A stretch of DNA of 64,000 nt. Source: 2-02-FULL-55-14 sp964534125. GTDB taxonomy: Bacteria > Bacteroidota > Ignavibacteria > UBA10030. The position numbers were made by a program, and so were the translations under genes. The stretch is taken from contig CAZHOJ010000002.1 of the NCBI GenBank assembly GCA_964534125.1, forward strand, positions 310,001 to 374,000, given 5' to 3'. Shown here piece after piece: positions 49,201 to 51,776 of the stretch; within the stretch, counting starts at the first letter, position 1; each line of letters begins with the position of its first letter. A model generated the notes under the pieces. It did no database searches. It saw nothing but the letters and a program-made list of their open reading frames with translations, and had not been told where the DNA came from.

Positions 49201-49596
49201 AAGCGACGGAAGGTCATCGAACGAAACAACGGGAAGCGTTTCGCTGGCCAGCGTGATCTCGTGGACCCGGTTCCCTGTGCTCGGCCGTTCCCAGTTCGCG
49301 ACGCCGCTTCGCAGCGTAACATACTTGTACTCCAGCGTCCCCGCTGCACCGAATGTAACCGTCGCCGTGTAGACAGTATCATTGTCGGGGTCGCTCAGCG
49401 TGAAGTCGGCACCCCACGTGAGGGGTGAGACACTCCCCCTCAGCGTCACGTCGTCGGTCCCCGGCACGAACCGACCCCACTCTGTAGCGGGCCGCATGTC
49501 GACCTGGAAGGTGAGGTCGAATTGTGCAAGGCTCGTCCCTGAGAAGAGCAGGAGAGCGGCGATGAGTCCCGTGATATGTCTTGTTGTTGTTGCCAT
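30994..49596 (-). CDS. Giant mosaic surface protein with type IX sorting signal, about 6200 residues
   Basis: One uninterrupted 18.6-kb reading frame. From the N-terminus: signal peptide (HITGLIAALLLFSGTSLAQ); carbohydrate-binding-like sandwich (49520-49210); LamG 1 plus FN3 (49155-48290); unassigned segment; two Ig-like plus unassigned modules (47241-46471 and 45450-44695) around LamG 2; two PPC-like domains (near 44655-44310 and 43040-42680); two YCF48-like propellers (43905-43040, 42265-41390); second carbohydrate-binding-like domain (41385-41050); LamG 3 and FN3; SbsA-like Ig; FG-GAP propeller; LamG 4 and FN3; NHL propeller; ten FN3 repeats; ASPM/Hydin-like Ig (near 33360-33040); and a C-terminal sorting domain. 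I chose the ATG at 49596, which begins the signal peptide; 17 codons further upstream are not signal-like. It is likely secreted by the type IX system and surface-attached. The ligand is unknown. Confidence 0.93.
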   Translation of the reverse strand: MATTTRHITGLIAALLLFSGTSLAQFDLTFQVDMRPATEWGRFVPGTDDVTLRGSVSPLTWGADFTLSDPDNDTVYTATVTFGAAGTLEYKYVTLRSGVANWERPSTGNRVHEITLASETLPVVSFDDLPSLVPPAPFAYESDASTYVLYHFEEDGAAIYDASGDGNHGTAYGSALAAGYFGNGRFFNGAGDNIVVNPSTSYSSDFVTWELWFNASGDGTLISRAPEFGDWAQGSKSLFIQGGSIIFEDATYGSISSGPYTYGQWHHVAVTAQLGYLGGASDLVRMYVDGVEVASRGDWDINQFDDNGYVTRIGFTSNNFPIPTFFSGTIDEVRLSNVVRTAAEFNLLSAPQNLSGAPIGTSVSLAWTAGSGGIPLRLYQVYRGLLESSVLVYMGSTTTESFEDTTVASGLTYYYQVVAVDSAGHSSQRSNVAVVQFGTPADLERFEVVANASGDLAQPDMGAFAFNNNGFPTIDGLAPDGVNDRPSPNQQVNGTRWGIHTRSLSANDGTFGYFRKEVTRDGRNWARIYPYDYEIRFTAGTHYAFNPYGGVNQVIIVPFELWNIGQNTPDDQSDDYRMFPYIVDVNGNGAFDFTGVDHPISGLSNDPELDPLYFLVPVNTTPGTAGYQEIVDSILTDPAGHVIFNSDGIGGSSLRNISLVIWNGGDVNDGTFPANVLAQMPEQGTVFRIRTTLDPTAPTTVQRTGVDRAVPGIEYVSPLVSDGYPAPTFSIVSAPPGAWIEGELLKWHPTDAEWGSNEFIVSATNASGSVQDTFYIFVEPYRSAVNQVRLDVSNRGKIGSWGLHDKGFFFNGLNSVYVGDFSLVDRNNVAFAGGLYTEQNSFAPAEAFTDGPSRFPGFASFITSYTDAWESGPRIGTRVIQRTHWKTSFPDDRYVIMEYSIVNEAGGVTIDDLFAQISTDMDIGNSANNLGGQDPDLQLVYAYESDGATNGSFYGFSVLSHPVAGYATWTGSDTGFIRNVTNLTSFINAPSTPGDIRNQISVGPFTLAPSETVTVVFAFVAGNSEIEVRGAASAARSMWNEFVGTNIASVLFDGNGDRIRVLDGVPVKPEANATIFQTQGNTLSVEAWVYPMELPGDGSGRIIVMRPANSGLTVDPYYSYALKIDNYSGDGPHFVFAVTDGVNLWGSGHQTVAADPVNPNIGQWYHLVGTWDGSTARLYVDGVLKTEAMNPITVGPGSVGFYIGGATGDYFNGLIDDVRLWSSMRSEAEIQGNMNAVLTGSEVGLGGYWPLDDAYLAPNGQNATRDKSPYQNDLYVQFDARFVGYPAPDPVTILPTKIQASTLYAVEGEPFRALITADGWPAPTFTYVSGEPWMSGLVGDTLVAGPGFGTYGHYMVVLDATNSTGTLRDTLVLTVEGVRPAENLVRLDVTNRGKLGTTKQYGKGMFLNALNGLYVADFSLVDRDHQMYAGGLYGPYPFNPLSGFTDVPSPLIGFEAFQTEYNDSNEPNRMFVRVVQRTHTKQASPDNRYVLMEYEIHNESGAAIDDLFAQMTADFDLGDSGSNLGGFDGDIGLIYAYDANGTDPNYYGFKILTHDVAGYVTWQGTDYEYVRNSNNLTSMVAAPATPADTRSQISVGPISIPAGGSETVVVAFVAGADYGALRLAADAAVQTWNDPETRNALPVFAETEGNSTVSVADMISLGVRLDGSIDVADDIDYYRFTLATQDTVQIIGTQGEGSELLYRFEIYDDVGSMHWNSAWYYNDQGVAPYGINILNAGTYYLRVMRRDYYASAFPSKTTPAPTPEVAKLETLFKERLQALGTAASLDTGPYSIIVRRYEPVIGKPAYSYIEGVTSERGLFYSTFNIGAPNATIDIQFGQTEAYGQVLTLTEGYSQPYYVYGNNGVLQPLAPATTYHARLRITNPLGVAYGQNRTFTTAPESPLWQNTTVGTNSYEDIHIRSSAEVWIAGEAVRLSTDGGQTWEDRSPYFSFYHYSQELFFLSDLEIVSAGFGTTPVVYTTDGGLTWSAMITDEVYRHLTAVSTPDGVSFVAVGYDNQLVHTPDGGATWSTPGHDNGISSFYDVEYFDGNIVVAVGYEGVIRSTDGGVTWSATNTSVFYGREITPVTSTIGYIAGYDGVYKTTDAGATWTLHNNDGLLYQLSSIHMYNEQEGYAIGMPGRIFQTTDGWTSFVEEESGVRANMTDITAWGNRVMAVGTRGLVVSKGSLAEYEPNSTATEANPVSYNASVDALIDPDTDADYFSFTAAAGDIVSIESRALPESGLNWDGTYIRLYDDVGTQYGSYYFTSAYYYGALDKIVAQVPSAGTYYIKVTSPYSGGQAFPNKTVGDKVPEPLTSTDGLSEAPPKTQTVAPNWTYTLKLTRGGADAPDVKNVGPLVTYTDQAILRGGVMPNGGTTTVTLEYGTTTAFGTTVTAEGMPLSGINYQVFRAPVYGLQPSTTYYYRWVATNEYGTSVSLDTSVLVTPDLPDGWTRKPTDTELPIYDVSIAPDQLTGMIVGAGGYGRITTDRGNSWIPMNLGTTASLFGVKMFDASTAVVVGASNVIRRTTDGGLSWNTVASPHPVTTTYRTLSFADNLNGVAGALSNRVMRTTDGGATWTALPDVAGSVYSIQMIDPNTIVGVTVSGVFFRSDDGGASWFQVGVDSSAGYTTVSLGFFNSLEGLVGTYGGGVVYRTTDGGQTWSSPISIGGYPYFWGTAAITDNNTAWFGNIIGGGVYYTTDQGLTWNVSSIGSDRGVYSIKALTPELMHATTAFGGFFERDTRTIDVTFNVDMRPAIGYGKFKPSKDSLVIRGSVAPIDWFSDTTVFEDLDGDSIYSRTVNFGTTGNLVYKLVIKHYGDTYWEGQGQPLNGDRSLFIQGGSQVVDLSFDDMQPYVPVTGAYSWDGGAAALYHLDEDPGAHPTYLGGQVIFDQSPNGFHGIETNTAKVPGHTGTARFFDGVASVIDLRYQPIASSSAESFTIEGWIYLDTYPTTSVNVFSQSTMPNTFLGVRPGGYLTSGIRQAVDNTMVLDTSTVAVALNEWVHVAMVYDATTQVMHGYINGELQYSKGFTGALTFASTSNYGAFIGAGQTGTGTLAYRFNGRIDEVRISSTARTPAEFNLRLPPANLTAQASASSVTLTWDASAGSTLLQEYRVYRGADSTNMSLLNLSSSTAFTDGSVVTGATYYYAVTAVDQLAFESGFSNIVHVTPLPPPSVLATVPFRNAVAVSGTIDPSIRFSAALDPTTVTTEAFMVYSDIRGTLGLDSVAYDPGTLTVTIYPSVPFFPGERVTMLMKRVIANTNGELIAKPLVLPFQIATTDGNGQFTDAWSLFFPALSDMAVADFDRDGDLDVVMTVPTGTPGLAILENNGQGSFASSSYAVGVMPMRLTAGDFDRDGFPDLAVADNGGGSLSIQFLKGNGDLTFSPLTSRSLSFPTSGLEAGDWDGDGDLDLAIASTAGNYVGILRNNYPTLGFGFSTAGVSNPAGLELVDIEPDADLDLFFLDPNAGTFRALRNDGFGNYPGISNFGGPFEIGATFAATGDLNGDGNPDVVVAEPSSQQLALIRNNGSLSFARQPGFSVGLSLNKLEIGDIDGDGDLDIVAASSTVAASVVYRNNGSFSFSELSYATMGYFPSGNALGDFDGDGDLDLITHVSDGVRLFKNNYDTVPPAAPSNFSASGESGKVNLAWNPNGESDMLRYRMYRSTSVNPTTQIDSVAFGTNTYTDLSVTDSVLYFYRMTAVDASRNESGYSTQLYVTPHAKAQGEYTVDAHTTLLYPFAEKSGVWIADESGPYHLGQATGTSVVPGKFGAGRSFNGTTDYIDVPYSSDFDLGSAYTIEAWFYLDAPLATNTYTIIDKASSDFWLHLLKDIDNTDKVRFRVRDASSIIDVTSSDTVTTGQWHHVAGVIDGAEVRLYLDGKLTGTAAFAGPAPSNLNNTVEIGRTAAGPGDYFNGKIDDIRFSNIARNPSAFNLQLAPAQVAANVSGTTINLSWQNGGGAVALSKYYIYRGLDSASVVLVDSTTSTSYSDADLSASTQYFFRVTAVDVTGFASIQSYAATATTATPIESYVTTFAGDVSTPGFSDGTGTNAFFNNPAGMARDSYGNVYVADAGNHAIRKMTQSGVVTTFAGNGTAGATDGVGVNATFNTPFGIAIDASGNLFVSEWGNHIIRKITPAGQTSIFAGAAGTSGTTDATGASARFNNPAGLAIDASGNLYVADYGNNKIRRITPAGLVTTLAGTGTAGSVNGDPITQAQFNGPVGIAVNTSTGVVYVADEQNHRIRVIAGSSVSTLAGNTQGYADGVGTAALFSEPEGITIGPLGNLYVVEFSNHTVRKVSQSGEVTTVAGDTVQSWQDGNGTIARFNVPVGILADGSGILFVSEQSNNDIRRVVMNFAPTSRTGLPTDVTVTGATLNGIVNPNTKTTSMYFEYGTSTSYGTVAGAQTGLTGTTGLELSTTVSGLTADKTYHYRIVATNEAGTTVGEDRTFVTASPAPLATTLVAPDSAAVNVAVSPTLSWNVSTNATSYLLQVAADAGFTSVLVNDTVASTTTQLSGLQHEVTYYWRVRGQNSTGVSAYSPAWFFTTVVDTPDVPTLVGPVNGATNQPKDITFTWNTSARATSYHLQVSANSAFSVLTYQDTTLTDTSATVAGVLVNSTTYYWRVRAKNTGGTTAYTSTRQFTTIIQAPDVPTLASPLDDATNQPIALTLQWNAAARASTYHVQLAKDTNFTQLVLQDSTLTSTNKSVTALGNDSTYYWRVRAKNAGGTTAYSAFRRFRTIVAPPGTPIALAPDSASIGQAATLALRWSTAARASSYQLQLSTSSSFSFLLVNDSTLTDTSYTAGPLANNQAYFWKVRARNAAGASAYSSVFSFTTAAAVPEVPVLTSPADSAVDQQATLSLAWQASDRATSYRVEVAIDSLFQTIVFVDSTVTATSRAVGPLSYLTTYYWRVRAQNDGGNSVYARYRMFATVNAPPPTPVLLTPDSAATGVEVNAPLAWRKAERATRYELEVSLNSNFSILLVDRDDITDTTFTVGPLLNDTTYYWRVKAFGSGGASAFSSTWQFRTKVAVPPAPTLATPNDNATGVAVSPTLTWNAAARATTYRLEVSTSNTFTPLVFVDSVLTTTSKQVTLQHNTQYFWRVRGQNVGGAGSYSSTRSFVTIIEQPQAPKPVGPDSASVGHPLTLNLTWNTSARAASYALQVSKISSFTTTVVNLPSTTDTSVSVGPLEYQTTYFWRVSATNAGGTSAFSPTWSFETIIEPPPTPSLIVPADLATNLATTLQFAWNAAARAASYRVQVSTNPSFSTVDVDTSGLTGTSVTLSGLQHSSTYFWRVQAVNDGGSSGFSSARQFSTVIAPPAAPSLTNPANNATNVPQGTTFSWASVATTVTYHLQVSTNDAFTALVAEDSTLTGTSKNVSTLTFSAAHFWRVRGKNAGGIGPWSEVRTFTAIPPLPVAAVAPTSLTYGSVEAGSGFTDLTVTLSNEGGQALTATGISISGTDAAQFDVQSGGGAFSLNAGQTRPIVVRFSPVSTGQKTASLVIPTNDNVNHTNGNVVVPLSGEGVDTTPPYNPNLTVSLSPDIWSKSNSFLVSWSDGEITDISGIPEVRTTIDQEPSVSNPGTLVSLGTSSQFSIALPQQGAHQVFFYFVDGLGNSDPTKWYVVTAQFDSTRPTIDHDPASVPEVLVSNGTASPTVAIEASVNDQGGSGVASARVEFRRSSDAVFQSSALPSVVIPSSLFVSATGDPVGVDYRIVATDNAGNATSTKVFSITAKKVDRPEEQPAPQPRVPSSTTSVSEIVRSYRIFSVPYDLADKKPVSHFVASFGDHASNGNNYINWRLQRFVSQTSKQDYEEFKNLDALTPGAGFFLVVRTDQNQFEVQSGVTAVSAQLMNDVGIPVMAGWNLIGTPLNRTIHKDSLRVTAGVIDQWADYTGSGSNNNWNMSPSQMEPWKGLAIHVTQNANLLFRTIGAQPGETAPSVPLAKLQAVSTVKKQGSVKEWTMSVDAVRADGGGVDIENTIGMVKEAKAGKDPYDRYQPPFAGAGSVALYFRTDDESFIDDIRPVSEDGDVWTMDVRTGDEGARVTLKVHGAKELPDPTYEAFLIDLDQRMAYDLKKVDEVSVNSGDGLRHFRIVVGTKAFVKENNAGIDLYPKAFALFNNYPNPFNPETILRYTVADITDASQVSLVVFDVLGREVATVVQALQSPGYYEVPFNAAGLSSGTYFYRLQVLDQQGQQVFSQVKRMLLMK
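33385..36252 (-). repeat. Array of ten tandem FN3 repeats inside the giant gene
   Basis: Ten consecutive units of about 290 bases (about 96 residues). Each has a P-x-x-P-x-L-x-x-P-x-[DN]-x-A opening, an L-x-W core, and a TTYYWRVRAxNxGGxSAYS-like strand. Units are clearly paralogous at the protein level but diverged in DNA, so the array is old. It probably forms a rigid stalk. Confidence 0.85.
36560..37530 (-). repeat. NHL-type beta-propeller, about six repeats
   Basis: Six units of about 55 residues built on FNNPAGLAIDASGNLYVADYGNNKIRRI followed by VTTLAGTG. This is the NHL pattern and would close a six-bladed propeller. It lies just before a short Ig-like segment and the FN3 array. Confidence 0.8.
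38735..39730 (-). repeat. FG-GAP/VCBS-type propeller, about seven repeats
   Basis: Seven repeats of the calcium-binding D-x-D-x-D-G-D-x-D kind (ADFDRDGDLDVVM, GDWDGDGDLDLAIA, GDLNGDGNPDVVVA, GDFDGDGDLDLITH) spaced about 48 residues apart, as in integrin-alpha-like propellers. Calcium loading would fit an extracellular location. Confidence 0.8.
44695..45450 (-). repeat. Unassigned ~250-residue module, copy 2
   Basis: Runs from NLVRLDVTNRGKLG to the AAVQTWND end. It shares ordered motifs with copy 1 (46471-47241): VxDFSLVDR, GGLY, RVVQRTHxK, DxRYVxMEYxIxNExG, FAQMTADFDxGxSxxNLGG, AGYxTWxGxD and RxQISVGP. I know no named domain for it. Each copy is preceded by an Ig-like segment. Confidence 0.8.
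46471..47241 (-). repeat. Unassigned ~255-residue module, copy 1
   Basis: The paralogue of 44695-45450 within the same protein, with the same motif order (NQVRLDVSNRGKIG ... RNQISVGPFTLAPSETVTVV ... ARSMWNEF). LamG 2 lies between the two copies, pointing to duplication of an [Ig-like + module] block. Confidence 0.8.
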
Positions 49597-49662
49597 AATT
49601 GCACCGGTCTTCTTGTCTGATGATCTAAGGTCGGACGAACACAGCATGCGAAGATATCCTCG

Positions 49663-50379
49663 CTACTGTGGGAAATCTGGTGATGGCGGGAGAGGCTCCT
49701 GCGTTGTCGGTTCTTCTCCGCCGCCATCTCCTCCCCCTCCACCCAAGAACATCGCAGCCGCTACTCCGCCGCCGCCAACAACGGCAATACCCAGCACCCA
49801 CCAGATCCATCCGCCCCCTCCTTCCTGCTCGTATGCTTTCCCGGTCAGGTCTGCGGCCATCTGCTTTGCCAGGTCGGGAATGATGTCGGAAAGCAGCTCC
49901 TCCACCTCGCCACGGTGCTGACGGCTCCGGTTCGAAACGATCTGTGCCGTTGCGATATCGATGCTTTGAATGTTGACGCTGAACAGCTCACCGACCTTCC
50001 CGATCGTTCCGGCGAACATCCGCTCGACGTTCAGGATCTTGCCTGCCTCGACGATACATTCGACCTGCGAACAGGCCTCTGACTGCTGGAATCCCTGTTC
50101 CTCAAGTATCTGCCGGATGCGCTGCCGGTCGACCAGGACGAAATCACCCATGCCGGCGAGCTCGGCCTGGAAGGCATCCGAGAGTGTAGCGGCCTCCTCC
50201 TTCGAGATGCCGCCGCGCGCATCGAAGTCCATCACGGCAACGTTCAGTTTCTTCTGTTGCTGCGGACGCCGCTGCTGAGAAGCGGCCGTTGAGGGGAAAA
50301 TCCCGACGGTCAGGAATGCGACGAGATACGAGAGCAGAACGGCTCTCCCCGCGCGGAAAAGAAACGTCAGTGTGGTCAC
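49663..50379 (-). CDS. CsgG/LpoB-like exported protein with C-terminal membrane anchor
   Basis: A 238-residue protein. The GTG at 50379 has AGGAG eight bases upstream and opens a signal sequence (AVLLSYLVAFLTVGIFPSTAASQ); the ATG at 50517 would overlap the neighbour by 89 bases. Residues about 45-185 form a CsgG-family alpha/beta fold: LNVAVMDFDARGGISKEEA, FVLVDRQRIRQILEEQGFQQS, a Cys pair in EACSQVECIVEAGK, and MFAGTIGKVGELFSVNIQSIDIATAQI. A Trp-rich then hydrophobic segment (WIWWVLGIAVVGGGGVAAAMFLG) and a Gly/Pro-rich tail close the protein. Family members include curli secretion and PBP-activator proteins. It is upstream of the giant gene by 66 bases and probably serves the same operon. 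Confidence 0.85.
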   Translation of the reverse strand: MTTLTFLFRAGRAVLLSYLVAFLTVGIFPSTAASQQRRPQQQKKLNVAVMDFDARGGISKEEAATLSDAFQAELAGMGDFVLVDRQRIRQILEEQGFQQSEACSQVECIVEAGKILNVERMFAGTIGKVGELFSVNIQSIDIATAQIVSNRSRQHRGEVEELLSDIIPDLAKQMAADLTGKAYEQEGGGGWIWWVLGIAVVGGGGVAAAMFLGGGGGDGGGEEPTTQEPLPPSPDFPQ

Positions 50380-50428
50380 AGGTGTGCTCCTGCGTGATGA
50401 TGTGTCAAGAATGTCCGGACCCGGCAAC

Positions 50429-50923
50429 CTACCGGTGTGCGGGACCGTCGATCGTCGCCATGATCTGCCCGACGATCTCCGGAAGGAGGTCTTCGATGAT
50501 GTCCTCGATGTCCCCATCGAACGTCCGTGAGACCGACAGCTCTATCTTGGAGGACTGGACGTCCGTCAGCCTGACGCTGAAGACGTAGTTCTCTCCCAGC
50601 TTGCCGAGCGTCCCTGTAAGGAATTTCCGAACGACGAGCATGTGAGTCTGGTCAGCCTGCTGTCCCTGTGCCTGCTGGAAGCTTCGCTCCTGCATCAGGG
50701 CTGCGACCTGCGCACGATCTATCATCGTGAAACGGCCGGTCTCAGCCAGCATGGACCCGAGCGCATCAGCCACCGTCTGCGCTTCGGCGTCCTGGACGCC
50801 GGCGCGGCCGGTGAACTCTGTGATGCTCATAGGGATCTTGGGTGGAGGGGGTTCGGGCTTTGACGACCCGCAACCGATGATGGAAAATGCAGCTATGATG
50901 AGAAGGCAGTAACGAAGAGTCAT
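50429..50923 (-). CDS. CsgG/LpoB-like lipoprotein
   Basis: A 164-residue predicted lipoprotein: MTLRYCLLIIAAFSIIGCGSS is a signal peptide with lipobox IIGC. The mature part has IPMSITEFTGRAGVQDAEA, FTMIDRAQVAALMQERSFQQ, FLTGTLGKLGENYVFSVRLTDVQSSKI and ISVSRTF-type beta strands, the same fold pattern as the next gene but shorter and without its Cys pair or membrane tail. I chose the ATG at 50923, 12 codons inside a longer open frame, because it begins the signal peptide. It lies 50 bases after the thioredoxin-like gene. PBP-activation (LpoB-like) or secretion-pore roles are possible and cannot be separated here. Confidence 0.85.
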   Translation of the reverse strand: MTLRYCLLIIAAFSIIGCGSSKPEPPPPKIPMSITEFTGRAGVQDAEAQTVADALGSMLAETGRFTMIDRAQVAALMQERSFQQAQGQQADQTHMLVVRKFLTGTLGKLGENYVFSVRLTDVQSSKIELSVSRTFDGDIEDIIEDLLPEIVGQIMATIDGPAHR

Positions 50924-50973
50924 CAGGGCACAGTGGTGGTGGTGGGTTGATGAGTGCAAAGAGCCGGCCTGTC

Positions 50974-51594
50974 CTATTTGACCGACTCCGTAACAAGTTC
51001 AGCGATCTTCTTTTTCAGGTCGACCTCAAAGTCCTCGTGGAATCCGCGATTCACTTTCCGGACCGTTCCATCCTTGCCGAGCAGAACGATCATCGGAAGT
51101 CCTCGCACGGTGTACATACGTGCCACTCTGCCCGATCCGTCGAGGAGACACTGCAAAGTATATCCCCTCCTCGTGTACTCCTCCCGGACCATTTCCTCCG
51201 ATACATCCGCGTACTCCATGGTGTTCACGAGAAAGAACCTGACCGGTTTTCCGGCAAACTCCTCCGCCATCCTGGTCAGGATCGGGATCTCAGTCTTGCA
51301 TGGCTCACACCATGTAGCCCAAAAGCTCAGCACGACGACCTGCTGCTCCTCCTGCTTTGACTGGCGCCGCAACCGCTCGCCCACAAAGTCCCGAAGGAAT
51401 ATCGGCGCGTCAGAGATCAGATCACGCATCACGAACGGCGGCGCCTGTTCCCCGGGCATCAGTGAATCTTTGCCAGCAGGGGCGGACAGCGGTTCAGACG
51501 CTTGCACCGATGCGGATGTCAGAACCGCCGAAAGAATTACACAAAAGTAGAGAGAAATGACGTGACGCAGAGCAAATGATGCGGTCGGGGGCAT
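50974..51594 (-). CDS. TlpA/ResA-like thioredoxin-fold protein
   Basis: A 206-residue exported thiol-disulfide protein. It has a signal peptide (ISLYFCVILSAVLTSASVQA), PGEQAPPFVMRDL at the start of the fold, the redox motif C96-E-P-C99 in SFWATWCEPCK, the cis-Pro loop VRGLPMIVLLGKDG, and a C-terminal helix. This class usually reduces cysteines in the periplasm or during cytochrome c maturation. It is the first gene of the run leading to the giant protein and lies 50 bases upstream of the CsgG/LpoB-like lipoprotein. Whether it acts on that system (the next protein has a Cys pair) is a guess. Confidence 0.9.
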   Translation of the reverse strand: MPPTASFALRHVISLYFCVILSAVLTSASVQASEPLSAPAGKDSLMPGEQAPPFVMRDLISDAPIFLRDFVGERLRRQSKQEEQQVVVLSFWATWCEPCKTEIPILTRMAEEFAGKPVRFFLVNTMEYADVSEEMVREEYTRRGYTLQCLLDGSGRVARMYTVRGLPMIVLLGKDGTVRKVNRGFHEDFEVDLKKKIAELVTESVK

Positions 51595-51625
51595 GGTGGG
51601 ATTCTGAAGTTTGTGAGAAACTGCA

Positions 51626-51656
51626 AAAACTTAGAGAAAATGACGTCCTAAGTCAA
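51626..51656 (-). promoter_or_regulatory. Promoter for the TlpA-CsgG-giant-transglutaminase run
   Basis: TTGACT (51656-51651), then N17 and TAAGTT within TAAGTTTT (51633-51626), which is TTG-N20-TAnnTTT. The leader is roughly 20 bases. It is the only promoter-like site seen ahead of the five genes. Confidence 0.45.
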
Positions 51657-51709
51657 GGAATGCTTGAGGAAGCTCCGGCAAAGTCATTAGAAATCCCTAA
51701 GGAACCCGA

Positions 51710-51738
51710 TTGCATCTCCCGGAGGGCATGTTTACATT
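51710..51738 (+). promoter_or_regulatory. Promoter for the CHASE2 cyclase
   Basis: TTGCAT (51710-51715), 17 bases, TACATT (51733-51738): TTG-N20-TAnnTT again, with a leader of about 30 bases. An alternative pair TTTACA/CATAAT (51731-51761) has a long 19-base spacer and is less likely. Confidence 0.4.
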
Positions 51739-51776
51739 AGCAACGCCATCCTTGACATAATCACCTAGGGCCAACG

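Larger units (their letters stand above)
51595..51776 (-). promoter_or_regulatory. Divergent regulatory region between the giant operon and cyclase
   Basis: 182 bases with no gene. It holds a promoter for each direction (51626-51656 minus, 51710-51738 plus) separated by about 53 bases. No obvious palindromic operator was seen. Confidence 0.6.
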
